A program made the translations under genes and the position numbers. Below, piece by piece: positions 16,887 through 26,707 of a DNA stretch of 64,000 nucleotides. Under the pieces are notes generated by a model that searched no databases, was not told where the DNA came from, and was given only the letters and a program-made list of their open reading frames with translations. The stretch's first letter is position 1, and each line of letters begins with the position of its first letter. Source of the DNA: a virus; IMG/VR virus record IMGVR_UViG_3300043427_003610, positions 20,554 through 84,553 of that record; one strand, written 5' to 3'.

Positions 16887-17978
16887 ATGGACGAGCAGAC
16901 GCGCAAGCGACTGGACAGCGTACTGGAAGACGAGCTGCAGCGGGGCTATCGGATCAAGGAATTGCCGGAAGCGCTGCAGAAGCAGCTCGAGTTTGAATGC
17001 GGGGCCGCGGTATCGCGGGTCCGCTTTACGCGTTTGAACCCGGCCAAGCGCCGGAAGATCGCGCAGGTGGTTCAGCGCCAGTACCACAAGGACCTGCAGA
17101 ACTCGGACATCCTGAGCCATGAGCAGATCCTGAAGCTCGTCCAGGAGCGCGGGGAGTGGAACTCCGGCATGGACGAGGAGATGAAAACCCTGCAGCAGTC
17201 CACGGCCCGGGACATGGGCGACCTGTTCGTGGACGGCGTCGCCCAGGACAGCTGGACGATCGACCTGCTCGAGGCGGCCAGCGCTTTCCGGAAGAAGGTC
17301 GAGGACCTGGTGCCGAAGGCTGAGCAGGAGGCGGTCATTGACCGCTTCAACCGCTGGCTCGAGTACTCGCCGGACCGGAAGGGCTTCTACACCGAGCAGT
17401 ATGCCGCCTCCCAGAGCAAGGAGGCCTACAGCCCCGATTACGACCTGCACAAGCTGATGCAGGAGGTTTCGGATATCGAGGCCGCGGAAAGCCTCAACAC
17501 GATCGACGAGCTGCGGGACAAGCTGACCCGGTACGTGAAGCTCCAGAAGGACCGGCTCCGTCTGGCCGAGATGCAGCTCAAGCACGCCAAGATCTTCGCG
17601 GACTCGGTGGAGCAGCGCCGGGACAACGCGGAGGAGATGGCCCGCCTCTATTTCACCACCGAGGTGGTGGACGAGGCCGACAAGCCGGTGGCCCCGCTGG
17701 TCCCGGAGTTCGACCAGCTCTGGGACTTTCCGGAGCCGGTGATCCAGTGGTTCCTGGTCGAGGCGTACTTCTTCCTCAACGGCATTCCCGATGAGGCCAG
17801 GGAGTATCTGCAGACCTTCGGTTTTCTCGCGGCGGACGCGGGCAAGGAGACGATCTCAGCGAATGGGGAGTCCGAGCAATCCGCCGAATCGCCCGCTCCG
17901 CCGACTTCCAAGCTCGACTCAAGTCCTGTGGAGGAGACGCTCTCCGTCTCTACGGCGTCCGGAGTGGCTACGACCTAG
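16887..17978 (+). CDS. Tail assembly chaperone candidate (long N-terminal partner)
   Basis: 363 residues from ATG 16887 (an upstream GTG is possible). Highly helical and charged. It lies between tube and tape measure, where siphophages encode gpG-type chaperones. The last 50 residues are low-complexity Ser/Ala/Glu/Pro (NGESEQSAESPAPP), unlike the rest. From 17795 to the stop a second frame (-1) is also open and leads into the next gene, as in gpG/gpGT frameshifts. It is longer than typical gpG, so the assignment is by position. Confidence 0.5.
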   Translation: MDEQTRKRLDSVLEDELQRGYRIKELPEALQKQLEFECGAAVSRVRFTRLNPAKRRKIAQVVQRQYHKDLQNSDILSHEQILKLVQERGEWNSGMDEEMKTLQQSTARDMGDLFVDGVAQDSWTIDLLEAASAFRKKVEDLVPKAEQEAVIDRFNRWLEYSPDRKGFYTEQYAASQSKEAYSPDYDLHKLMQEVSDIEAAESLNTIDELRDKLTRYVKLQKDRLRLAEMQLKHAKIFADSVEQRRDNAEEMARLYFTTEVVDEADKPVAPLVPEFDQLWDFPEPVIQWFLVEAYFFLNGIPDEAREYLQTFGFLAADAGKETISANGESEQSAESPAPPTSKLDSSPVEETLSVSTASGVATT

Positions 17979-17989
17979 ACGACGCGCAG

Positions 17990-18193
17990 ATGACGGTGTT
18001 GGGGTACGCGAGGTTCTACGACTCCATCGCCTCCATGCTGCCTTCGGACAAGCCGTCGGACGACGTAATTGAGAACGACGCCGAGCTGGACCGGTGGTAC
18101 CAGAACTACGTCCGTGAGATGGCGATCAAGTCTGGAAAGAAGCAGAAGGTCGGGGGTGACTCGCAGGTTCCCATGTACGATCCATCCAAGTAA
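17990..18193 (+). CDS. Possible -1 frameshift extension of tail chaperone
   Basis: 67 residues from ATG 17990, which has no ribosome-binding sequence. The same frame is open upstream to 17795, overlapping the end of the previous gene, and reads there as an ordered peptide (ALRLYGVRSGYDLDDAQM). A ribosome slipping by -1 between 17795 and 17976 would make a chaperone with this tail. GGTTTTC at 17820-17826 is one weak slip candidate. Otherwise it is a small independent gene. Confidence 0.45.
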   Translation: MTVLGYARFYDSIASMLPSDKPSDDVIENDAELDRWYQNYVREMAIKSGKKQKVGGDSQVPMYDPSK

Positions 18194-18195
18194 CC

Positions 18196-19203
18196 ATGGC
18201 ACCTCGCAAACCAAATGAACCGGCACAGAGCGGAAAGCGACCGACGCGCGCGTCGGATATAGTGTCCGCGGTGGAGGTGCCGGTTGAATGGACGGTACAG
18301 TTTCGAGAGCGAGCACCTCTACCTCCGCCCGGGGACTTCACGATGACCGTGAAGTTTCAGATGACCACGTCTGGATTTGATGAGGCGGCGGCAAGGTTGA
18401 AAAAGCTGATCGAGGCAAATGACGTGGTCGTGAAGTTGTTTGAGCGGGCCGTGTTGCAAAGCATCGTGGTCAATGTGCGTAAGCGCTTCCTCGCCAACGC
18501 GACCAAGGCGCTGGAAATGAAAGTGCTGGAGCAGAATGGTCTCAAGGTCCAGGTGTCGCCGCGGGAGCGCATGAATGACATCGACATGCAAAATCGCTTG
18601 TCGCAGGCTATGGCTGACCTCAACGAGGCGCAGTTTGAGGGAAAGGATGAAGACACGATAGCTAGTTTGCGGGAACGCACGCTCAAGCTAGGCGAGCGGC
18701 TACGAAACCGCATGGGCCAAGATCCAAAAGGTCGCCCGATAGGTCATCGATTGAGTCAGATCGCTGGAAACAATTTCCGGCGAATGATGCTGCGAATGCT
18801 GGCCCTGATTGTTGATGCGCAGTTCGTTCGCGGAGAGCGCAGCGGTGGCAGCATTACAGTGGGTGTTGGACCGACTTATTGGTTGGACCAGCTGGAAACC
18901 CCGTCGGCCACCATGGCGCTGACGGGGCTTCCGACCCGGTCCAAGTACAAGTCGTTCTGGCGGCATTTGGAGTTCGGTACCGGTGCCAGGAGAAGTGCGG
19001 CGAAGGACAAGCTAAATCCAGGTGTACGGCCGCCCTCGACGTGGTGGTACGGCAAGCGGCAGAAGAACAGCTTGCTGCTGGAAGGAACTGCTCCGATGAA
19101 CTTCCTGACTGACGCTGGTGGGCAGCTCTATCCGGAAGACATGACGGCGCTGGCGAAGGCACTCACGAAGGCGCTCGACGACCTCTTGTCGGTGAAGGCA
19201 TAG
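18196..19203 (+). CDS. Unknown tail protein upstream of tape measure
   Basis: 335 residues. The N-terminal 50 are Pro-rich; residues 60-190 are long charged helices; near residue 250 an FWRHLEFGTGA stretch and later WWYGKR resemble the conserved 'EFGT' region of HK97 gp10-like neck/tail proteins. Codon use is clearly less GC-biased than in the tube gene, hinting at a different origin. It directly precedes the tape measure by 9 bases with GGAG. Confidence 0.4.
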   Translation: MAPRKPNEPAQSGKRPTRASDIVSAVEVPVEWTVQFRERAPLPPPGDFTMTVKFQMTTSGFDEAAARLKKLIEANDVVVKLFERAVLQSIVVNVRKRFLANATKALEMKVLEQNGLKVQVSPRERMNDIDMQNRLSQAMADLNEAQFEGKDEDTIASLRERTLKLGERLRNRMGQDPKGRPIGHRLSQIAGNNFRRMMLRMLALIVDAQFVRGERSGGSITVGVGPTYWLDQLETPSATMALTGLPTRSKYKSFWRHLEFGTGARRSAAKDKLNPGVRPPSTWWYGKRQKNSLLLEGTAPMNFLTDAGGQLYPEDMTALAKALTKALDDLLSVKA

Positions 19204-19212
19204 GAGAAGCGA

Positions 19213-22200
19213 ATGGCAACCTCTGGTTTGAATTATCTCATTTCGGTGCAGCTGGACCAGCTTCAGGGTCTCCAGAAGCTGCACGACACCATTGTTGGCA
19301 TTCAGCAACTCTCCCAGAAGGGCGCAGACTTTAATGTCCGCGTCAATGCGTCGTCGCTTAGCGCGCTCACGAGGGAAATCTCGGACTCTGTCAGCAAGGG
19401 CTTTGGCCGCGCGAGCGCCAACGTAGCCAGCGGCGGCACCAGCGGACCCAGCGTCAGCGTCGACACGACGAAGCTCGAATCCTCGATCTCCCGCCTGGCC
19501 GAGGTGGTCGGCCGCATGGGCACTGGCGGCGGCGGTGGCGTCGCTGCTCCGCCGTCTGCGTCGCGGATGTCTACTGCGTCCCGCAACGTGCTGCGCGAGC
19601 TGGACGAAGTCATCAAGATGTACGACGACGTGTTGGCGCAGCGCGCAGAGATGACTAAGGAGATGGCTGCCAAGCTTCGCCGCTATGTCACGAAGATCAG
19701 CGATCCCGGGGCTGGCGAGGCGGGCATTCGCCAGGACCTCCTAGACTTCCGGGAGCGGGTGGCGAGCCGCGCTGGGCGCTATGGCGGCAGCGGAACGCCT
19801 GGGGTGGCCGTGGATGCGTCGGTGCTCAAGCAGGTCTTTGAGTCTGGGTCGCAGCAGCTTGCCGGTGCCATGCGCAAGGGTATTGAGGATGCCACCGCTG
19901 GTCTGTCCGCGGCGATCACCGATGCTGTGCTGAAGGGCTTTGCTGGTGGTGGCGGCGGAGGCGGCTCTCCTTATGCGAGCAGCCTTGGCGCACCGGAGGG
20001 GGCAGTAGCGCGTGTGGCCAACCGCTACCTGGGCGGTCTCAGCACGCGCGACCAAGGACTGTTTGTTGACGCGGCGGCTGGCGGCGTTATGGCGTTGCCC
20101 CAGCAGTACAAGGAGCTGCTCACGCTGCGTGTGCGCAGCACTGGGGAAGTGCTGCGGATCGAAGAACAGATCGGAGCGTTAATTAGGCGCCGCGGGAAGG
20201 GCCAGGATCTAGTGGCCTCCGCAACTGATGACCAGTCGCGTGAGCGCTATCAGCGGGGCGTTGACAAGCTTCAGGCCGAGATCGCGCAGGCATACCTCGA
20301 TAAGGATAGGGCAATTACGGCCGCACTCAATCGTCAGATTGACTCGGCGGTAGTCCAGTACCGGGCGGTGCTCGCTGGACAGCGCGGATCAAATCAGATC
20401 ACGCCAGACGAGTACAAGCGAAAGATTGGGGCGTTGTCGTACGCCGACGAGCGTCGCCAGTCTCTTGAAAGCAACAATCCAAATATCAACCGGGAGATGC
20501 TGCTCCTTCCGGATGCTCTTGCGCAGTACATTCGCGAAACACTGACGAAGTACGTTGAGCAAGTAAAGCGCTTCAAGACCAGCGGCCAGGCTATCGACCC
20601 CACGCTGCTGAGTGAGCTGCAGTCGAACGACTTTTTGGCCAACATTGCTGGCAGAGCCCCGACAGACAACGCGCAAGCCGCGGCAATTCTGAAGCGCCTG
20701 GTCCCCGTTGCTGCCGAGTTCGGCCGCACGAAGACGACCTACGAGTTTCTCAAGCAGCGAGCGACGATTGGGCTACCGACGTTCAATCCAAATCTCAATG
20801 TGGACACTGCGCCGTATCTCCCTGGCGAGGACGACCCTGGTCGACTGCCGATGGAAGATCGCGAGCGGTATCTAAAGACGTTCCTCGCGCGTGGGGGCAT
20901 GTTTGCGTCACAGACGGCGGAGCGCAAGGCGTACGCGGAAAAGCAGCTGGAGTTGATGTACCAGCAGCAGCGTGCGGGGACGTTGGGTGAGGTTGGCGAG
21001 CGTCGGTTGCTCGATTACCAGCGCGAGTTGGAGTTTGGCGGGCGGTACTACTACCCGCAGTCTGGCATGGCCCGTGGCATTATGTCCAACGGGATTCTCA
21101 TGGCACCGCAGGAAAGTGCCCGCGTTCGTGGCGGCGGCGCCCGGTCCGAAGTGATCGGCGGGTCGCTTGGAGCCGCGCAGGCTGCCCTGTCGAGCGAGAC
21201 CAAGGCCGCCCAAGAGCTGTACCAGGCCATGGGCTATGTCGAGGGTGCGCTCGGCCGGGTGACTCGCGCTATTGGCGACCTGGGTAAGGTCAAGTTCGAC
21301 CCCATCGTGGCGGAGTTCCAGAAGCTGTCGGCGGTCCTGCAGCCGTACGCGGCGAGCCTGGAGCGCGTCTCGAAGGCGTTGGACATGCAGTACGCGGCCA
21401 AGAAGATCACGGACGCCAAGGCCAAGCAGGAAGCCGTCGAGCAGGCCAAGACGGCCGGGCTCGCCGACCGCCTCGCCCTGGCGCAGTCCCTGGGCATTTC
21501 GGTCGCAGGCCCGGCATTCGCGGCACCGCGCCCGGGCAGCCAGTCGGCCTCTGGAATCCCGCTCATCTCCCAGGACCCCGAGACGCTCCGCGCCATGGTG
21601 CTCCGCGGGGCCAAGCAGATCGCCGGGCTTCAGGCTAAGTCCCAGGACCTCTTGTCCCTGGAGGCGGCTCAGCTCGCCGCCGGGCTGCCCTCCGCGGCTA
21701 CGGCACGACGCCTCGGCCAGACTGGGGCACAATACAATGCCACCCTGGGCACCTTTGCGACGAACGCCTCTGCCCTGGCCGGAATGGACCCCAGGTTCTT
21801 CGGCCGCTCCTCCCAGGACGTTATTGCGGCGTCCAGTGGTCTGCTCGGGGCGCAGGGTCGGAGCGTCCAGCTTGGAGACGAGATCCGGGTCCTGAAGACG
21901 TCCTTGGAGCAGTTCAAGGAAATTCAGGGTGAACTCAAGCGCCTTGAGGGCAATAAGAGCGATTCGGCGAATCTCCGTCGGCAGAGCCTGACCGACCTTC
22001 GCAACAAGCTCGTGGAGACTCGGGACGCCTCGCTGGACCGGCTGCTCAAGGGCGGCGTGCTGCAGCCCGGCGAGGCCAGCTCCAACACCGCCAAGGTCCT
22101 GGACACGCTGAAGACCAAGCAGCGTGAGCTGAACGCCGAGGTGGCCAAGTACTCCGACCTGCTCCTTAAGACCACCGAAAATTCGGTCAAGGCGGAGATG

Positions 22201-25200
22201 GCCGGTGGCGGGTTCCTGGACCGGGTCATTAACAAGTTCCAGAATTTGTCGGCGTATCTGTTCGCTGGTGGTGCACTCTTCACCATTGCGAACCAGCTTC
22301 GTCAGGCCTCGGCTGCGGCGATCGGTCTTGAGGCGGACATCGCGCGCATTCAGGGCGTGTTGTCCAGCAAGTCTGCCGGACAGGCCGGAATTATCGGCTC
22401 TGGAATCATGGGCGCTGCCTCGGATTACGGTGTTGACCTGCGACAGGCGGTGCAGTCGGGTAAGATCTTCGCGCAGACCGGTGCCACGCCGAGCCAGACC
22501 GTAGAGTTGACTCGGGCCGCCCTCGCCGCGCAGGTCGGCGCCGGGCTGGAAGCTGGGCAGGCCACCGAGCTGCTCATTGCGGTTGAGAACATTACGAACC
22601 GGCAGGTCAAGGCGTTCGACATTCTGGACCGCATTTCTAAGATCGAATCACAGTACGCCGTGTCCGCGCAGGACCTGTCCAACGCGATCCAGCGGGCCGG
22701 GTCTCTTGCTACGCAGCTTCAGCCGCAGGCTCTTGGCGCTGTGGACGCGCTCGACCTGATTATCGGCAGCGCGACTACTATCATCGAGCGCACGCGAGTT
22801 ACCGGCGAACAAGCCGCGACTTCGCTTCGCTTTATCATCTCCCGCTTGGCCGCTCCAGAAGTATCTCGTTCCCTGCAGGATCGTTTTGGTATCAAATTGG
22901 CGGGCGACGATCCGAATACCCTCCGGCCGCTACAGGACATCTTGAAGGACGTGGCGGACCGCTACCGTCAGCTCCGCGAGTCTGGCCAGACCGTGCAGGC
23001 GCAGCAGCTCCTGACGACATTCGCCGGTGCTCGCCAGTCCAACGTGGCGGCCGCGCTCCTTGAAGGCTTCAACGACGCGCTCCGTATCGCACAGGAAAGC
23101 TCGCTCGCGTACGGCGATACCCAGGAGCGTGTCAAAATCCAGCTTGACACCCTGCAGTCGAAATTTGAGCAGTTCAACACGGCCTTTACTGGATTCGCGG
23201 CGTCGCTGTTCAATGACACCGGCCTGAGTGCTATCCTGAAGCGCCTGCTCGATGCTGGAACGGCGGGGCTTCAGGCTTCGTCAAGCGGCCTTGGAGCTAT
23301 CGGTGTCGGCGCCGGTCTGGGCCTTACCAGCATGATCGCGCGCACAGGCTCAACCGCTCTTCTGACGGCGGCCACGAATCCGGGAGCCGCTAGGCTTACA
23401 ACGACTGTCGCCGGTGGTGCCGCAACTTTGCTTGGTGGCGCGGGCTCCGTGGCCGCTACTGGCGGGACCATTCTTGCGATTGTGGGTGCCCTGGAGCTGG
23501 CGGCGCGGTCCCTCGAGCGCATTGCCAAGCGTGAGGATGTGCGCACGGCGGAACGGTTTGACCGCGATATGTTCCGCGAGTCGCCTTTCTTCCAGGCATA
23601 CCAAGAGCGCGCGCTGCAGTTTGGCTTGTCTACTGACGACATGTCGGCGACGTTCCGTGCCGCGCTGACAAAAGCGGATACGCAGGTACAGAAGGAGCTG
23701 GCGGCGGGTACGCTGCGACAGGACCAGTCGTATAACAGAACGACGCTCCTGCTAGTGGAGGAGCTGGATAAGACCATTCCTGGATTTGCGACGCTGGGCG
23801 ATCAGGCGCAGCGCACGGCTAAGGCGCTTGAGCTGCTGCGTGAATCGGCGCGGTATTCTGCGGCTATTCCGCAGACGTACACGAACGAGTTCATTAAGGA
23901 CCTCGACAACCTAACGTCGGAATTCGACAAGAGCGCTCCCGACCTGGGCAGGGCACTTCGCAACTCGCTGACCGCGTACGCCGCACCTGGCGGAATCCGT
24001 AACTCGCTTGGTCTCCAGCAATACACGTATCGCTTCAATATCAACGAGTTCAGCAAGCAGTTTATGTACGCGGGTAGAAACTGGCTGAACGTCGGTGGTC
24101 TGACTGCGGCGGGCACTGGTAACACCTTCCAGAACCTAATTCGGCAGGGCGGCGTCGGCAATGAGATTGCCACGCTTGACAATTATGCGCGTCAGTTCCT
24201 GCTTGTCAGCGGTACGCAGCGCGCCCGGCTTGAAACGATTGAATCGCAGCTTCGTGCCCAGAACAAGCCGGTCAATGCGACGACCGTGCAGGGAGTCCTA
24301 AACGCAGACCGGAGCCTTACGGACGCGCAACGCCAGAACTTTGGGACCGCGTACTACCGTCTTGGCAATCAGCGACAGTTGTCTGATCAGATCATTCAGT
24401 CAATGAACACGGCGCTCGGAAACGAGCGCGGCCAGCGCCTGGTTCAGATGTATCGCGATAGCGGCGCGATTGGCACTGAGCCTGGTGAGGTGTTTGCCAC
24501 AGCGTTCCGGTCAGCAATTGAAGACGCTCGTAAGAAGCTAATCGAGTTTGCGCGTTCCTCTAACTACTCCACCGCCGAGATTGCAGAGCTAAACGCTCAG
24601 CTGAATCGTATGGCGGACAGTTCGGGCCGTGCCGCCAAGATGGCGAATCTGGCGATCACGAGCATCTCGGTTCGCGATCGTATGTTCGAACCGATTGTTG
24701 CGTACGGCAGCCAGATGGCGGAAATCGGGACGCGCGAGCGCATTTCCCGCCGGTTCGGAACATCATTTGACGGGGTTGGGGCTCGGTCGCAGGCGGCGCA
24801 GCAGTTGCTCGTGGGTCTTGATCAGGTGCCAATGCGGCTCTTGCAAGACCGTATTCGTGAGGCGGCCCGCCTGGTCGCCGGTGGTACTGGGACGATGACG
24901 GCGGAGATCCCGCTGACGGAAGACGGCGGCGGGGCGCGTGGATCGCGGGTGCGTCTGACGGAATCGGCGATGGTTAATGGATTTCTGCTCGGCCGTTCGG
25001 ATGACATCGCGAAGGTCAACGCGCTGAAGGATCAGTATATCAGCGCCACGCAGCAGGGCCTGGGCGGATTCATTGAGCAAGGCATGAACTCCGACAACGC
25101 TCAGCTGGCGGCGGTCGCCATGAACTTGAAGGACGCCCTTGACGCACTGGGAGCGTTTGGCGACGTCCGCACCAAGGATGACCTCCAGGAGCTTGCGCGT

Positions 25201-26571
25201 CTTGAAGGCGTACTGGAAGAACAGCGAAAGCAAGCCATTGAGGTCGTTGACGACTATATCGACACCGAGGTGAGGCGGACGACGCGTGGTCGCGAGATAG
25301 CCCGGGCTGGTCAGAGCACTAATCTAGACCTGCAACTTGCTGGCAATCGTGAGCAGGCGTTGCTGCAGGCGCGGCTCGGTAGCCTGCAGTCAGATCCGCG
25401 CATGGCCAAGCAAGCGCTTGACACGCAGCTTGAGCTGTTGACGGTACAGCGCAACGTTCGTGTGGCCGTAGCGACAAGCACTAGGGATAACGCGATTGAA
25501 ACTGCGCGGAACAACCTGGCGGCAGGTAGTGTTGAGTTGGGGCAGGCAATCGCTGACGCCACGGCGACGTTTGATCGCGAGGTGCAATCGGCGAACTCTG
25601 AACGAGCCCTCGGAGCCTACGGGCAAGTGTCGCAAATCAACACGCAGCTTACCCGTCGTCGGCAGGAAGAGGCGAATCAGCTGGTGCAGGACCTGACCAG
25701 CCCGCTTGCGGAGTTGCTGAGCAGCTCGAAGAACTTCTCTCGGGCAGGTTACGAGCGGGCGTTCGAGGGCGTTGGGCAGGCGGCGCAGCGCCGCCTGGTC
25801 GACATGTTCATGAAGAACACCTTCAGCGAGACCGGGATGCTCGGGGCGACGCTTCGAGACGCGTTCAACACTGGTGCGCTGTCTACGCAGACGGCGATCG
25901 AGGCCGGGTTCACCGCAGGGGTGGCTCAGCTGCAGGCCGCGATGGCTGGCCAGCTGCCCGGACAACTGTACAATGGTGAGGGCGCGATTACGTTTGGTGG
26001 TACCGGGGGCGCTGATGGTGCGGCGGCGGCTGGGTCCCAGGTTGCTGGTAAGCTGACGATGAGGCAGCGCCTCGGGAACTTCGCCAACGCGGCGCTCCCG
26101 CTGGCCGGGTCGTTGCTTGGTGGTTCGATCAATACGGGCGTCGACAACTCGTCGGCTGGAGAGGGTGCGGCGATCGGTGCCATGATCGGTAACATGATCG
26201 TGCCTGGCCTTGGCGGCCTGGCGGGCGGTCTGCTCGGCGGCCTCTTTGGAAGCCGGATCGGAAAGGGCGATGACGCCCAGGAACTGCAGGTTTCGGCCCT
26301 GGAGCGCATTGAGCGTAACACCAGGCAGCAGATCGAGGCGATTGAGAACCAGACGAAGATGCTCACGCTGGACAGCCGGTTCATGAACGTGCCGACCGGC
26401 TTCACGGTCCCTGGGTTCCGCCCGTTCGGCGTTGGCGGTGGCGACGTGAATCTTACGGTGAACATCAGCGGAACGAAGGGTGATGCGCAGGAAACGGCTG
26501 ATCTGGTGTCGTCGGCCATCCGGCGCGAGCTGCGCGGCCTCGGCACGAGCTACAACGTCCTGAATAACTAA
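19213..26571 (+). CDS. Tail tape measure protein
   Basis: A 2452-residue, helix-rich protein, the largest gene and located after the chaperone genes. Around residues 1000-1030 (LSAYLFAGGALFTIANQLRQASAAAIGLEADIARIQ) it matches the start of the TP901-type tape measure core. Hydrophobic Gly/Ala stretches occur near residues 1355-1435 and 2290-2360 (GLGGLAGGLLGGLFG), as is usual for segments that later help DNA delivery. Length sets tail length; at about 1.5 angstrom per residue this gives roughly 350-370 nm. Codon bias alternates along the gene, suggesting a mosaic. Confidence 0.85.
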   Translation: MATSGLNYLISVQLDQLQGLQKLHDTIVGIQQLSQKGADFNVRVNASSLSALTREISDSVSKGFGRASANVASGGTSGPSVSVDTTKLESSISRLAEVVGRMGTGGGGGVAAPPSASRMSTASRNVLRELDEVIKMYDDVLAQRAEMTKEMAAKLRRYVTKISDPGAGEAGIRQDLLDFRERVASRAGRYGGSGTPGVAVDASVLKQVFESGSQQLAGAMRKGIEDATAGLSAAITDAVLKGFAGGGGGGGSPYASSLGAPEGAVARVANRYLGGLSTRDQGLFVDAAAGGVMALPQQYKELLTLRVRSTGEVLRIEEQIGALIRRRGKGQDLVASATDDQSRERYQRGVDKLQAEIAQAYLDKDRAITAALNRQIDSAVVQYRAVLAGQRGSNQITPDEYKRKIGALSYADERRQSLESNNPNINREMLLLPDALAQYIRETLTKYVEQVKRFKTSGQAIDPTLLSELQSNDFLANIAGRAPTDNAQAAAILKRLVPVAAEFGRTKTTYEFLKQRATIGLPTFNPNLNVDTAPYLPGEDDPGRLPMEDRERYLKTFLARGGMFASQTAERKAYAEKQLELMYQQQRAGTLGEVGERRLLDYQRELEFGGRYYYPQSGMARGIMSNGILMAPQESARVRGGGARSEVIGGSLGAAQAALSSETKAAQELYQAMGYVEGALGRVTRAIGDLGKVKFDPIVAEFQKLSAVLQPYAASLERVSKALDMQYAAKKITDAKAKQEAVEQAKTAGLADRLALAQSLGISVAGPAFAAPRPGSQSASGIPLISQDPETLRAMVLRGAKQIAGLQAKSQDLLSLEAAQLAAGLPSAATARRLGQTGAQYNATLGTFATNASALAGMDPRFFGRSSQDVIAASSGLLGAQGRSVQLGDEIRVLKTSLEQFKEIQGELKRLEGNKSDSANLRRQSLTDLRNKLVETRDASLDRLLKGGVLQPGEASSNTAKVLDTLKTKQRELNAEVAKYSDLLLKTTENSVKAEMAGGGFLDRVINKFQNLSAYLFAGGALFTIANQLRQASAAAIGLEADIARIQGVLSSKSAGQAGIIGSGIMGAASDYGVDLRQAVQSGKIFAQTGATPSQTVELTRAALAAQVGAGLEAGQATELLIAVENITNRQVKAFDILDRISKIESQYAVSAQDLSNAIQRAGSLATQLQPQALGAVDALDLIIGSATTIIERTRVTGEQAATSLRFIISRLAAPEVSRSLQDRFGIKLAGDDPNTLRPLQDILKDVADRYRQLRESGQTVQAQQLLTTFAGARQSNVAAALLEGFNDALRIAQESSLAYGDTQERVKIQLDTLQSKFEQFNTAFTGFAASLFNDTGLSAILKRLLDAGTAGLQASSSGLGAIGVGAGLGLTSMIARTGSTALLTAATNPGAARLTTTVAGGAATLLGGAGSVAATGGTILAIVGALELAARSLERIAKREDVRTAERFDRDMFRESPFFQAYQERALQFGLSTDDMSATFRAALTKADTQVQKELAAGTLRQDQSYNRTTLLLVEELDKTIPGFATLGDQAQRTAKALELLRESARYSAAIPQTYTNEFIKDLDNLTSEFDKSAPDLGRALRNSLTAYAAPGGIRNSLGLQQYTYRFNINEFSKQFMYAGRNWLNVGGLTAAGTGNTFQNLIRQGGVGNEIATLDNYARQFLLVSGTQRARLETIESQLRAQNKPVNATTVQGVLNADRSLTDAQRQNFGTAYYRLGNQRQLSDQIIQSMNTALGNERGQRLVQMYRDSGAIGTEPGEVFATAFRSAIEDARKKLIEFARSSNYSTAEIAELNAQLNRMADSSGRAAKMANLAITSISVRDRMFEPIVAYGSQMAEIGTRERISRRFGTSFDGVGARSQAAQQLLVGLDQVPMRLLQDRIREAARLVAGGTGTMTAEIPLTEDGGGARGSRVRLTESAMVNGFLLGRSDDIAKVNALKDQYISATQQGLGGFIEQGMNSDNAQLAAVAMNLKDALDALGAFGDVRTKDDLQELARLEGVLEEQRKQAIEVVDDYIDTEVRRTTRGREIARAGQSTNLDLQLAGNREQALLQARLGSLQSDPRMAKQALDTQLELLTVQRNVRVAVATSTRDNAIETARNNLAAGSVELGQAIADATATFDREVQSANSERALGAYGQVSQINTQLTRRRQEEANQLVQDLTSPLAELLSSSKNFSRAGYERAFEGVGQAAQRRLVDMFMKNTFSETGMLGATLRDAFNTGALSTQTAIEAGFTAGVAQLQAAMAGQLPGQLYNGEGAITFGGTGGADGAAAAGSQVAGKLTMRQRLGNFANAALPLAGSLLGGSINTGVDNSSAGEGAAIGAMIGNMIVPGLGGLAGGLLGGLFGSRIGKGDDAQELQVSALERIERNTRQQIEAIENQTKMLTLDSRFMNVPTGFTVPGFRPFGVGGGDVNLTVNISGTKGDAQETADLVSSAIRRELRGLGTSYNVLNN

Positions 26572-26589
26572 GCTGCAACTTACGAACAG

Positions 26590-26624
26590 CTCCCCGTGAC
26601 TCGACTTATTAGAGTCACGGGGAG
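26590..26624 (+). promoter_or_regulatory. Perfect 13-bp hairpin presenting GACTTATTA
   Basis: CTCCCCGTGACTC (26590-26602) and GAGTCACGGGGAG (26612-26624) form a perfect stem with loop GACTTATTA, so the CGACTTATT box is exposed in the loop. There is no T run, so it is not an ordinary terminator; a separate terminator follows. Confidence 0.5.
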
Positions 26625-26653
26625 TGCCGCATAGGGGAGTTTTCTAGTGCAAC

Positions 26654-26690
26654 GGCGTCCCGTGTCTTTCAGGCCACGGAACGCCTTTTT
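26654..26690 (+). terminator. Terminator after tape measure
   Basis: GGCGT-CCGTG (26654-26664) pairs with CACGG-ACGCC (26675-26685) with one bulged pair, followed by TTTTT. Confidence 0.75.
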
Positions 26691-26707
26691 GCGTTAGGGG
26701 GATTGGG

